Shown here piece by piece: positions 1-7,962 of a DNA stretch of 64,000 nucleotides. The position numbers were made by a program, and so were the translations under genes. The stretch's first letter is position 1. Every line of letters starts with the position of its first letter. The notes beneath the pieces are model-generated. The model worked only from the letters and a program-made list of their open reading frames with translations. It ran no database searches and had not been told where the DNA came from. Source of the DNA: Winogradskyella immobilis (GTDB lineage: Bacteria; Bacteroidota; Bacteroidia; Flavobacteriales; Flavobacteriaceae). Location of the stretch: positions 62,001-126,000 of the forward strand of contig NZ_JAIQXX010000006.1 of the NCBI RefSeq assembly GCF_021887715.1. The letters run 5' to 3'.

Positions 1-30
1 GTGGTAAAAAAACTTACTAAAGGCCTGTAG
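1..30 (+). CDS. possible C-terminal end of an upstream gene (partial)
   Basis: Frame 1 is open from the left edge to a TAG at 28-30 and reads VVKKLTKGL. It ends 7 nt before the TTG of the next gene, a spacing typical of a co-transcribed upstream gene. Nine residues cannot identify a product, so this is only a positional inference. Confidence 0.3.
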   Translation: MVKKLTKGL

Positions 31-37
31 TTTTAGT

Positions 38-1216
38 TTGAATTTAAAACTTCTAAATACCGATATCCAAACTTATATTACTGAAAATCTAAATGTAGAT
101 GTTTCAAAATTGATTTTAAAAGGTAGTGATTTTGAAGGTGTAGATCATAAGCTAATTATAGAACAAATTGAAGCAAAAAAACGTTGCAAAAAAAAATTAC
201 CCACTTGGTTTTCTAACAAAAATATTTATTATCCTAATAAACTAAATATTGAACAAACCTCTTCAGAACTTACAGCTAGTTATAAAGCTAATTTGGTTAG
301 TGGCAAAACCTTAATAGATATTACTGGCGGGTTTGGTGTAGACTGCTATTACTTTTCGAAACAGATAGATACCGTAACGCATTGTGAAATCAATACCAAA
401 CTTTCTAAAATTGTTAAGCATAACTATAAAACATTAAATGCTAATAATATAAAGTCTATAGCCAATGATGGTCTTGAAACTTTAGAAGCTTTAAATCAAT
501 CTTTTGATTGGATTTATATAGACCCATCTCGTCGAGATGATATAAAAAACAAAGTTTTTTTATTAACTGATTGCCAACCTAACATTAAGAACATTTTAGG
601 ATTACTTTTTATATATTCTAAAAATGTAATGCTTAAAACATCTCCTTTATTAGATATTTCTGCAACATTAAAAGATTTAAAATACGTTAAAGAGATTCAT
701 TGTATCGCGGTAAATAATGAAATGAAAGAATTGTTATGGGTTTTACAAAAAGATTATAATGAAGCTATAGAGGTTAAAACCATAAATATTCAAAAAAACA
801 GCTCGCAAACTTTCAACTTTCTATGTAAAGAAGAAGGATTGAAAGAAGCTTTTCACAGTAAAGCTTCTAATTATATTTATGAGCCCAATTCAGCCATATT
901 AAAATCTGGTGCGTTTAATATCTTATCTAACAAATTAAATATATATAAACTTCATAAACACTCACACTTATACACTTCTGATGCATTAATTGAATTCCCT
1001 GGAAGACGCTTTAGTATTGACACTATTATACCATATAACAAAAAAGAATTCTTAAAATTAAAAGTAACTAAAGCAAATATTACAATACGTAACTTTCCAC
1101 TTTCTGTGAATGATATTCGCAAAAAACTTAAAATTAAAGATGGAGGTGACATCTATCTATTCTTTACTACAAATAATGAGAATAAAAGAGTGATTTTAAA
1201 ATGTTCAAAGCTTTAA
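38..1216 (+). CDS. class I SAM-dependent methyltransferase, THUMP-like family
   Basis: A 392-residue predicted methyltransferase. A glycine-rich SAM-binding motif DITGGFG lies at residues 94-100 and a DPSRRD motif at 162-167, in the place of the catalytic loop of this fold. The roughly 90-residue N-terminal helical part and the C-terminal part after residue 300 match the THUMP-like arrangement of Bacteroidota proteins of this type; an RNA substrate is likely but not proven. The start is a TTG at 38; the frame is closed by TAA at 5-7 and holds no earlier ATG. The 7-nt gap from the preceding stop suggests an operon. Substrate unknown. Confidence 0.8.
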   Translation: MNLKLLNTDIQTYITENLNVDVSKLILKGSDFEGVDHKLIIEQIEAKKRCKKKLPTWFSNKNIYYPNKLNIEQTSSELTASYKANLVSGKTLIDITGGFGVDCYYFSKQIDTVTHCEINTKLSKIVKHNYKTLNANNIKSIANDGLETLEALNQSFDWIYIDPSRRDDIKNKVFLLTDCQPNIKNILGLLFIYSKNVMLKTSPLLDISATLKDLKYVKEIHCIAVNNEMKELLWVLQKDYNEAIEVKTINIQKNSSQTFNFLCKEEGLKEAFHSKASNYIYEPNSAILKSGAFNILSNKLNIYKLHKHSHLYTSDALIEFPGRRFSIDTIIPYNKKEFLKLKVTKANITIRNFPLSVNDIRKKLKIKDGGDIYLFFTTNNENKRVILKCSKL

Positions 1217-1319
1217 ATAAATAGAAAATATATTTTCTTTTATAATAAAAACTTAAAAGCTTAAATTAATTAGCTTACTCTTAATACAGTAGATTATTAA
1301 CACAAAAAACTAATAAAAA

Positions 1320-1353
1320 TTGTTGCGTTCTTTAATATGAAAAGTTACATTTG
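1320..1353 (+). promoter_or_regulatory. Bacteroidota-type promoter of the tRNA cluster
   Basis: A perfect -7 box TACATTTG (TAnnTTTG) lies at 1346-1353, and a -33 type TTG lies at 1323-1325, 20 nt upstream. Transcription would begin about 1360, some 34 nt before tRNA-Ser, with no gene between. Seen by eye against the published Bacteroides/Flavobacterium consensus. Confidence 0.6.
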
Positions 1354-1393
1354 CATCCGCAATTTCAGGAAAACGTTCTTTTATAATTGTATT

Positions 1394-1480
1394 GGAGAGG
1401 TGCCAGAGTGGTAATGGAGCAGATTGCTAATCTGTCGACGCGCAAGTGTCGCCCGGGTTCGAGTCCCGGTCTCTCCGCCA
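1394..1480 (+). tRNA. tRNA-Ser(GCT)
   Basis: Cloverleaf with acceptor GGAGAGG paired to TCTCTCC (one G-U pair), anticodon loop TTGCTAA (anticodon GCT, reads AGC/AGU), a long variable arm typical of class II tRNAs, and a T arm CCGGG-TTCGAGT-CCCGG. The discriminator is G and the CCA end is encoded (1478-1480), unlike the two tRNAs that follow. Confidence 0.96.
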
Positions 1481-1523
1481 GAGTGAGTATAGAAAGGTCA
1501 ATCCGCCGGCTGGCACTTTCGCT

Positions 1524-1546
1524 AAAAATGTCTAGTAGACATTTTT
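1524..1546. repeat. perfect 11-bp inverted repeat between tRNA-Ser and tRNA-Pro
   Basis: AAAAATGTCTA (1524-1534) and TAGACATTTTT (1536-1546) are perfect inverted copies separated by one base. The spacer lies inside the presumed polycistronic tRNA transcript, so the palindrome may be a processing hairpin or a weak attenuator ending in five U residues. Function not shown. Confidence 0.55.
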
Positions 1547-1559
1547 GATACGCTCAGTT

Positions 1560-1634
1560 CGGGGTGTAGCGTAGCCCGGTTATCGCGCCGCGTTTGGGAC
1601 GCGGAGGTCGCAGGTTCGAATCCTGCCACCCCGA
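1560..1634 (+). tRNA. tRNA-Pro(TGG)
   Basis: Acceptor CGGGGTG pairs fully with CACCCCG. The anticodon arm CCGCG-TTTGGGA-CGCGG gives anticodon TGG, and the T loop is TTCGAAT. The discriminator is A and CCA is not encoded. It lies 79 nt after tRNA-Ser and 39 nt before tRNA-Arg, consistent with one precursor. Confidence 0.97.
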
Positions 1635-1673
1635 CTTTTTTTTTAGAATTAATTGTATTTTTAATTCTTAAAT

Positions 1674-1747
<74 letters not shown>

Positions 1748-1748
1748 C

Positions 1749-1785
1749 AAAAAGCTTCACTTTAACAAGTGGAGCTTTTTTGTTT
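1749..1785 (+). terminator. rho-independent terminator after the tRNA cluster
   Basis: Stem AAAAGCTTCACTT / AAGTGGAGCTTTT (one G-U pair) with a TAAC-type loop, followed by a T tract. Starts 2 nt after tRNA-Arg. An almost identical copy is found after the next gene, at 2683-2722. Confidence 0.85.
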
Positions 1786-1910
1786 TCAATTTATCTCTAA
1801 ATCCTTTACCTACTAATAAATAAAAGTTAAATCTTATATCTATAGATAATTTTAATATCTTTTTTTTGTAAATTTAAAATTATTTCTTTTTAACTTTTAA
1901 ATATTAAATT

Positions 1911-2660
1911 ATGAAAAAATTAGCTATAACTTTATTCTCTATCTGTTTGAGTCTTACATTTGCTCAAGCACAACTTGTAGGTGGTGGAGATCCAGATCCT
2001 TCTCCTTTTTCTGGTGGTGCTCCTGGATCACCTTTAGATCAATCTACTATTACTAGGTTGAATACTATTTTAACTCAACCTGGTTTAAATGTTATTATTA
2101 ATGGCGTTGCATCTGAAGCAGTTGATACTAGGGAGTTTACCCCTGCTAGAATTGTTTCTAAGGGTGAGTCTATAATAATGCCAACGCGTATTAATATATT
2201 ATCTAACAATATAGAAATTAAAAATCCTGAAGGTCAGATTTTTGAACTAAAGAAGGAAGAAGGTATTAGTCTATCTTTTATAGATTCAAGAGATCGATAT
2301 AGAACTGTTGCTTATGTAAACAAAAAAGGAAATAAGGTAGTCGATTATTTTTTATATGAAAAAGATGCTGTTAATCAAAACTTATTGAAAAAAGCAGATT
2401 TTAAATATATCAAAGCAAAATTATCTAGTACTTCTTACGAAAAAGATAGACCCGCTTATTTTGAGCAATCATACAGTTATTTTTACAAAACAAAAAATAA
2501 TTCGCTTATCGATTTAGCTGAAAACAAAAAGAGCATAGCAAAACAATTTGGTAGTAATTCAAAAAATGTATTAGCTTTTATTAAAGAAAACAAAATCGAT
2601 AATAAAAATGAATCTGATTTATTAAAATTAGCTAATTACATGAGTACTTTAGAAAAATAG
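1911..2660 (+). CDS. secreted protein of unknown function
   Basis: A 249-residue protein with a clear signal peptide ending near residue 20 (cleavage around AQAQ), a short Gly/Pro/Asp/Ser-rich linker (residues 23-42), then a mixed charged domain rich in Lys and Asn. No family recognised; no lipobox Cys and no T9SS tail seen. It stands alone between the tRNA cluster and a convergent rhomboid gene, with its own terminator, so it is probably monocistronic. Flanked by duplicated terminators. Confidence 0.7.
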   Translation: MKKLAITLFSICLSLTFAQAQLVGGGDPDPSPFSGGAPGSPLDQSTITRLNTILTQPGLNVIINGVASEAVDTREFTPARIVSKGESIIMPTRINILSNNIEIKNPEGQIFELKKEEGISLSFIDSRDRYRTVAYVNKKGNKVVDYFLYEKDAVNQNLLKKADFKYIKAKLSSTSYEKDRPAYFEQSYSYFYKTKNNSLIDLAENKKSIAKQFGSNSKNVLAFIKENKIDNKNESDLLKLANYMSTLEK

Positions 2661-2682
2661 TAACGGTAATTATATTTAAAAC

Positions 2683-2722
2683 AAAAAAGCTTCACTTTAA
2701 CAAGTGGAGTTTTTTTGTTTTT
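2683..2722 (+). terminator. terminator, near-copy of the tRNA terminator
   Basis: Stem AAAAAAGCTTCACTT / AAGTGGAGTTTTTTT followed by GTTTTT. About 36 of 38 aligned bases match the hairpin at 1749-1785. The A tract on the left also allows some termination of the convergent rhomboid transcript. Confidence 0.8.
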
Positions 2723-2762
2723 ATTAGTACATATTAGAAATTAGCGACTTAAAAATTTAACC

Positions 2763-3416
2763 TCAAGATAGTTTTCCTGTTTTATACATTACAAATAGTA
2801 TAATTATAGGTATTGCTAATAAACCGACATGCAATAATTCGGTTTTAAATAATTCTGGTTTTAAAAATAAAGTTAATACATAGCCACCAATAGCTCCTCC
2901 AAAATGTGCATCATGCCCTATGTTACCAATTTTGTTTTTCATCCCATAAATGGAATATAATAAATAACCTATTCCGAAAACATAACCTGGAATTGGTATA
3001 GGAATAAAAAACATGTATAAACGCATTTCTGGGTGCAACAATATTGCTGCGTAAAGTACACCTGTCACAGCTCCACTAGCACCTATTGCGCTATACCAAT
3101 ACTCTTCTTTATGAAAATATAACGATAATAGGTTTCCAAAAATTAAACTTAAAATGTATATTACTATAAAATTAAAATTCCCTAATCCTACAATTACAGT
3201 CTCAGCAAAAAAGTAAAGCGTAAACATATTAAATAACAAATGCGTAGTATCTGCATGTAAAAAACCAGAGCTAAACATTCTTACTTGTTCACCTCTTCGT
3301 ATACTCCCGACATTAAATTTAAACCGCTCAAAGAAAGAACGATCATCAAATCCTTTCATTGAAAAAATGACATTAGCTGCGATAATGATTATAGTTACTA
3401 AACTTAATTTGTCCAT
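2763..3416 (-). CDS. rhomboid family intramembrane serine protease
   Basis: A 217-residue polytopic membrane protein. The rhomboid nucleophile motif GASGA is at residues 112-116 (Ser114), the partner histidine is in HFGGAIGG (His171), and the conserved HLLFNM is at 59-64 in the second segment. Members cleave transmembrane segments within the bilayer; the substrate cannot be told. Its promoter region is shared with the divergent acyltransferase gene. Confidence 0.92.
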   Translation of the reverse strand: MDKLSLVTIIIIAANVIFSMKGFDDRSFFERFKFNVGSIRRGEQVRMFSSGFLHADTTHLLFNMFTLYFFAETVIVGLGNFNFIVIYILSLIFGNLLSLYFHKEEYWYSAIGASGAVTGVLYAAILLHPEMRLYMFFIPIPIPGYVFGIGYLLYSIYGMKNKIGNIGHDAHFGGAIGGYVLTLFLKPELFKTELLHVGLLAIPIIILFVMYKTGKLS

Positions 3417-3435
3417 AAAGAGAATACTTATGCTT

Positions 3436-3454
3436 CAAATATAATATATATTTG
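3436..3454. promoter_or_regulatory. divergent promoter pair, two TATATTTG boxes
   Basis: A perfect -7 box TATATTTG lies on the + strand at 3447-3454 for the acyltransferase, and another on the - strand at 3436-3443 for the rhomboid gene. The two boxes are only 3 nt apart, so the polymerases would compete. No clear -33 boxes were assigned. Confidence 0.5.
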
Positions 3455-3477
3455 TGTTTCAAAATTAACAGTATTTG

Positions 3478-4368
3478 ATGCAACTTATTGCCTATATAAT
3501 TATCTACCCTTTTTTATGGTTAATCTCTATTTTGCCGTTTAGACTATTGTATATGTTTTCAGATGTTTTATATTTCTTTTTGTATAAGGTATTTGGGTAT
3601 AGAAAATCAACTGTAAAGTCGAATTTGAGATTAGTGTTTCCTGAAAAAACTGAAAAAGAAATTATAGATATTACATCTAAATTTTATCATCATCTATGTG
3701 ATATGATGTTAGAAGCTATAAAATCTATGACAATTTCTAAATCTCAAATAATAAAGCGGTACACTTTCTCTAATTCAGATTTAATACTTGATCTAGAAAA
3801 AAAAAATAAAAGCATTATGCTAATGGGCGCTCATTATGGAAGTTGGGAATGGTTGTTTGTACTCCAAAATCATATAAATCATAAAGGCTATGCCGTTTAT
3901 AAACGTTTAAAAAATAAATATTTTGATCGCTTAATAAAACGAATTAGGGCAAAACATAATAGCACCCTAATTACTACAAAAGAAACTTATCGTGTTTTAA
4001 GCAAAGCTAAAAGAAATGGTGAATTGACTATTAATGGTTTTGCTGCAGATCAATCTCCTAAAGCAAAGAAAGCTTCGTATTGGTCTAATTTTATGGGTAT
4101 AAAAGTTCCCATGTACACTGGAGCAGAAATTATTGCTAAACGTATGGATATGGCTGTTGTTTTTTTTAGTGTTAAACGTATTAAACGAGGTTATTATCAA
4201 GCCACATTTCATACAATAACTGAGGACTCAAAAAGTTTTGAAGATTTTAAAATTACAGATGCTTTTTTTAAATTAGTAGAAGAGCAAATTTATAAGGCTC
4301 CGCAGTATTATTTATGGACCCACAAACGATGGAAACATCGAGACAAAGTCCCTGAAAAATTCTTGTAA
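3478..4368 (+). CDS. LpxL/HtrB-type lysophospholipid (lipid A) acyltransferase
   Basis: A 296-residue inner-membrane protein. One hydrophobic segment at the N terminus is followed by the acyltransferase motif HYGSWE (H-x4-E type, His119/Glu123 from this start) that transfers acyl chains in lipid A assembly. The later AADQSPK element is also typical. The ATG at 3478 is preferred to a TTG three bases earlier. Probably adds a secondary acyl chain to lipid A in the cytoplasmic leaflet; the acyl donor is unknown. Confidence 0.88.
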   Translation: MQLIAYIIIYPFLWLISILPFRLLYMFSDVLYFFLYKVFGYRKSTVKSNLRLVFPEKTEKEIIDITSKFYHHLCDMMLEAIKSMTISKSQIIKRYTFSNSDLILDLEKKNKSIMLMGAHYGSWEWLFVLQNHINHKGYAVYKRLKNKYFDRLIKRIRAKHNSTLITTKETYRVLSKAKRNGELTINGFAADQSPKAKKASYWSNFMGIKVPMYTGAEIIAKRMDMAVVFFSVKRIKRGYYQATFHTITEDSKSFEDFKITDAFFKLVEEQIYKAPQYYLWTHKRWKHRDKVPEKFL

Positions 4369-4372
4369 TTAG

Positions 4373-5872
4373 TTATACATTAAACCAATCGTCAACACGT
4401 GTATCTCCTTTAGGGATAAAAGTCTTATGAATAAACTCATTATTAGATTTATTGTATTCATAATCTTTTGCCCATTCTTTGTGATTCTCTGCTAAGGCTA
4501 TTATACTATTACAAACATAATCGATTTCATTACATGTCGTTGTTGGATGTATAGACATCCGTATCCAACCTGGTTTACGAATTAAATCTCCTAAAGTAAT
4601 TTCTTGTACTAAATTACTAGATTGTTCCTTATCTACATGTAATAAGTAATGCCCATAGGTTCCAGCACAACTACAACCACCACGAGTTTGTATACCAAAG
4701 CGGTCATTTAACAGCTTAACCCCAAGATTAAAGTGTAGATCTTCTATATAAAAGGAAACAACACCTAGTCGTTCTTTTTGATCTTCAGCTAAGATTTTAA
4801 TATTGGTAACATGGCTTAAATTAGAAAACACTTGATGTAACAATTCATGCTCACGATCTAACATATTTTTTACTCCCATTTTATCCTTTAACTTAATAGC
4901 TAAAGCTGTTTTAATAGTTTGTAAAAAACCTGGTGTACCTCCATCTTCTCTATCTTCAATATTATCTATATACTTATGTTCTCCCCAAGGATTTGTCCAT
5001 GATACCGTACCGCCACCTGGGCAATCAGGAATCATATTCTTATATAGTTTTTTATTAAAAACTAAAACGCCTGAAGTTCCTGGCCCACCTAAAAATTTAT
5101 GTGGAGAAAAGAAAATAGCATCTAAAGATTCATCTTCATTTTTCGGATGCATATTTATATTTACATAAGGTGCAGAACATGCAAAGTCTACAAAACAAAC
5201 TCCACCATGCTTATGCATCATTTTAGCTATTTTATGGTATGGGGTTTCTATACCAGTAACATTGCTTCCTGCTATAACAGAAGCGATTTTAAGCGTACAA
5301 TCTTTATATTTATTTAATAGAATTTCTAAATTATCCATACAAAATAGACCATCATCTCCAGCAGGAATAACTTCTACTTTCGCTATAGTTTCTAACCAAG
5401 ATGTATGATTAGAATGATGCTCCATATGAGTAACAAAAACTACTGGTCGTAACGCATCAGGGATTTTAGCATATTTAGCCATATTCTCTGGCATTTTTAA
5501 ACCAAGAATACGTTGAAACTTGTTTACAACACTAGTCATACCATTACCAGCTACAATTAAAACATCATCAGCATTGCTATTGACATGACCTTTAATAATA
5601 TGTCTTGCTTTATGGTAAGCATTAGTCATTGCTGTGCCTGAAACTGTAGTCTCTGTATGTGTATTCGCTACAAAAGGGCCAAATTGGGTAACTATTTTTT
5701 CTTCTATTGGTCGGTACAAACGACCAGAAGCTGTCCAATCAGTGTAAACAATTTTCTGTTTACCATAAGGAGATTCAAATTCTTGATCTATACCAATAAT
5801 ATGTTTTCTAAACTGTGAAAAATATTTTTCCAATTCAGAATAACGAGCCCTAGTAGTATTTGTGTCAATCAT
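4373..5872 (-). CDS. class V aminotransferase, cysteine desulfurase-like PLP enzyme
   Basis: A 499-residue fold-type I PLP enzyme. The Schiff-base lysine is Lys259 in SPHKFLGGPG. The PLP-binding Asp229 and the stacking His cluster EHHSNH (151-156) are present. A GGCSCAGTYGH motif near residue 396 holds the Cys-x-Cys seen where cysteine desulfurases carry their mobile Cys. It is about 90 residues longer than SufS/IscS, with N- and C-terminal extensions, and there are no Fe-S genes beside it, so a specialised lyase or desulfurase role is possible. Substrate unknown. Confidence 0.82.
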   Translation of the reverse strand: MIDTNTTRARYSELEKYFSQFRKHIIGIDQEFESPYGKQKIVYTDWTASGRLYRPIEEKIVTQFGPFVANTHTETTVSGTAMTNAYHKARHIIKGHVNSNADDVLIVAGNGMTSVVNKFQRILGLKMPENMAKYAKIPDALRPVVFVTHMEHHSNHTSWLETIAKVEVIPAGDDGLFCMDNLEILLNKYKDCTLKIASVIAGSNVTGIETPYHKIAKMMHKHGGVCFVDFACSAPYVNINMHPKNEDESLDAIFFSPHKFLGGPGTSGVLVFNKKLYKNMIPDCPGGGTVSWTNPWGEHKYIDNIEDREDGGTPGFLQTIKTALAIKLKDKMGVKNMLDREHELLHQVFSNLSHVTNIKILAEDQKERLGVVSFYIEDLHFNLGVKLLNDRFGIQTRGGCSCAGTYGHYLLHVDKEQSSNLVQEITLGDLIRKPGWIRMSIHPTTTCNEIDYVCNSIIALAENHKEWAKDYEYNKSNNEFIHKTFIPKGDTRVDDWFNV

Positions 5873-5902
5873 AATGATTTATAGTATATATATGCTAATA
5901 TA

Positions 5903-7291
5903 TTAAATATCAGCAATAGTATTTATATCCGATATAATTCTATCTGCTAAATCACTAGCTTCTTTTTGAGAAGGAGCTTCAGTATATATTCTAATTATTG
6001 GTTCAGTATTACTTTTCCTAAGATGCGCCCAGCTATTAGAAAAATCAATTTTTACACCATCGATAGTCGTTAAATTCTCATGACTGTATTTTTCTTCCAT
6101 AGTCTTCAATATTGCATCAACATCTAATTCAGGTGTTAATTGAATTTTTTTCTTACTCATATAGTAATTAGGATATGATGCTCTTAACTCACTCACTTTC
6201 ATTTTCTTTTCTGCCAAAAGTGATAGAAATAAAGCCACTCCTACCAAAGCATCTCTTCCATAATGTGAAGCTGGGTAAATAATACCGCCATTGCCTTCTC
6301 CACCAATAATGGCATTGTTTTTTTTCATAAGTTCTACAACATTAACCTCTCCAACAGCACTAGCTTCATATACACCTCCATGCTTTTCGGTAACATCTCT
6401 TAATGCTCTTGTAGAACTCATATTACTAACTGTATTTCCTGGAATTTTACTTAACACATAATCCGCACAAGCTACCAATGTATATTCTTCTCCAAACATT
6501 TCTCCCGTTTCATCCATAAATGCTAAACGGTCTACATCTGGGTCAACTACAATACCAAAATCTGCACGTTCTTTTACAACAGCTTCTGATAAATCGGTTA
6601 AATGTTCTTTTAAAGGTTCTGGGTTATGTGGAAAATGGCCATTAGGCTCACAGTACAATTTTACTGGATGCACACCTAAACGCTCTAATAATAGCGGTAT
6701 AGCAATACCACCTGTAGAATTTACACCATCTACTACCACTTTAAAATTCGCAGCTTCAATAGCTTTTTTGTTAACTAATGGCAATTCTAAAACCTCGTCA
6801 ATATGTAAATCGATATAAGCTTCATTTTTAGTGATTTTACCAAGGTCATCAACTTCTGAAAAATTCATACTATTAGTCTCTGCTATTTTTAAAATCTTTT
6901 CACCTTCTACTCCGTTTAAAAATTCTCCTTTAGCATTTAATAGTTTTAACGCATTCCATTGTTTTGGGTTATGGCTAGCTGTTAAAATAATTCCACCATC
7001 TGCATGTTCCATAGGCACAGCTATTTCCACAGTTGGTGTAGTAGATAAACCTAAATCTATAACATGAATTCCCATACCTACTAGAGTATTCATTACTAAA
7101 CTTTGAATCATCTCTCCAGAAATCCTAGCATCTCTACCTACAACAACTCTATAATTTTCTTTATTACGTTGTTGTTTAACCCAAGCACCATAGGCCGCTG
7201 CAAATTTCACAGCATCTATAGGTGTTAAATTATCATCTACTGCTCCTCCAATTGTTCCGCGAATTCCTGAAATTGATTTTATTAAAGTCAT
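5903..7291 (-). CDS. glmM: phosphoglucosamine mutase
   Basis: A 462-residue alpha-D-phosphohexomutase. The phosphoserine loop TASHNPKQWN (Ser106), the metal-binding DPDVDR (250-255) and the sugar loop GEGNGG (331-336) are intact. It converts glucosamine-6-phosphate to the 1-phosphate for peptidoglycan and LPS precursors; a phosphomannomutase or phosphoglucomutase activity cannot be excluded by sequence. A -7 box TATATTTG lies on the - strand at 7307-7314. The downstream aminotransferase follows after 30 nt, so the two may share a transcript. Confidence 0.85.
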   Translation of the reverse strand: MTLIKSISGIRGTIGGAVDDNLTPIDAVKFAAAYGAWVKQQRNKENYRVVVGRDARISGEMIQSLVMNTLVGMGIHVIDLGLSTTPTVEIAVPMEHADGGIILTASHNPKQWNALKLLNAKGEFLNGVEGEKILKIAETNSMNFSEVDDLGKITKNEAYIDLHIDEVLELPLVNKKAIEAANFKVVVDGVNSTGGIAIPLLLERLGVHPVKLYCEPNGHFPHNPEPLKEHLTDLSEAVVKERADFGIVVDPDVDRLAFMDETGEMFGEEYTLVACADYVLSKIPGNTVSNMSSTRALRDVTEKHGGVYEASAVGEVNVVELMKKNNAIIGGEGNGGIIYPASHYGRDALVGVALFLSLLAEKKMKVSELRASYPNYYMSKKKIQLTPELDVDAILKTMEEKYSHENLTTIDGVKIDFSNSWAHLRKSNTEPIIRIYTEAPSQKEASDLADRIISDINTIADI

Positions 7292-7359
7292 AAATTAAAT
7301 TTTACGCAAATATAAATAGTTAGTAGGATTTTGTTATTATGAATTTGTAAATTCGAGCA

Positions 7360-7962
7360 ATGAATTTTTTAGCACATATATATCTTTCTGGTGATAACGA
7401 ATTATTAACCATTGGTAACTTTTCGGCAGATGGAGTTCGTGGCAATAAATACAAAGAGTTTCCTAAATCAATTCAGGCAGGTATAATATTACATCGACAT
7501 ATTGACACCTTTACTGATGCACATCCAATAACTAAACAAAGTACAAAACGATTACACAAAAATTATAGCCATTATAGTGGAGTAATTGTTGATATTTTTT
7601 ATGATCATTTTTTAGCTAAAAATTGGGAAGATTACTCCGATATTAATTTATCGGTATACATCTCTAATTTTTATAAAAGTCTGACAGACAATTTCCTTGT
7701 ACTACCTGAACGTTTTAAAAAATTAACTCCTGTAATGATTGAAGGAAATTGGCTTCTAAGTTATGCATCAATTGATGGAATTGAACGGGTATTAAACGGA
7801 ATGAATAAAAGAACCAAAGGACGCTCTAAAATGAATGAGGCAATTCATGAATTAGTAGTATATTACGATGACTTTGAAAAAGAATTTACCCAGTTTTTCA
7901 AAGAACTAATTGTCTTTTCAAACCAAAAACGAATAGAAATAGAAAAAGAATTTAATTTATGA
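7360..7962 (+). CDS. acyl carrier protein phosphodiesterase (AcpH family)
   Basis: A 200-residue protein matching the DUF479/AcpH family over its length: N-terminal MNFLAHIYLSG, GNFSADGVRG near residue 22, and His/Asp residues in ILHRHIDTFTD (about 47-58) that bind the metal in this HD-like fold. It removes 4'-phosphopantetheine from holo-ACP. Divergent from glmM; its end overlaps the next gene by 4 nt (ATGA), implying translational coupling. Confidence 0.88.
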   Translation: MNFLAHIYLSGDNELLTIGNFSADGVRGNKYKEFPKSIQAGIILHRHIDTFTDAHPITKQSTKRLHKNYSHYSGVIVDIFYDHFLAKNWEDYSDINLSVYISNFYKSLTDNFLVLPERFKKLTPVMIEGNWLLSYASIDGIERVLNGMNKRTKGRSKMNEAIHELVVYYDDFEKEFTQFFKELIVFSNQKRIEIEKEFNL

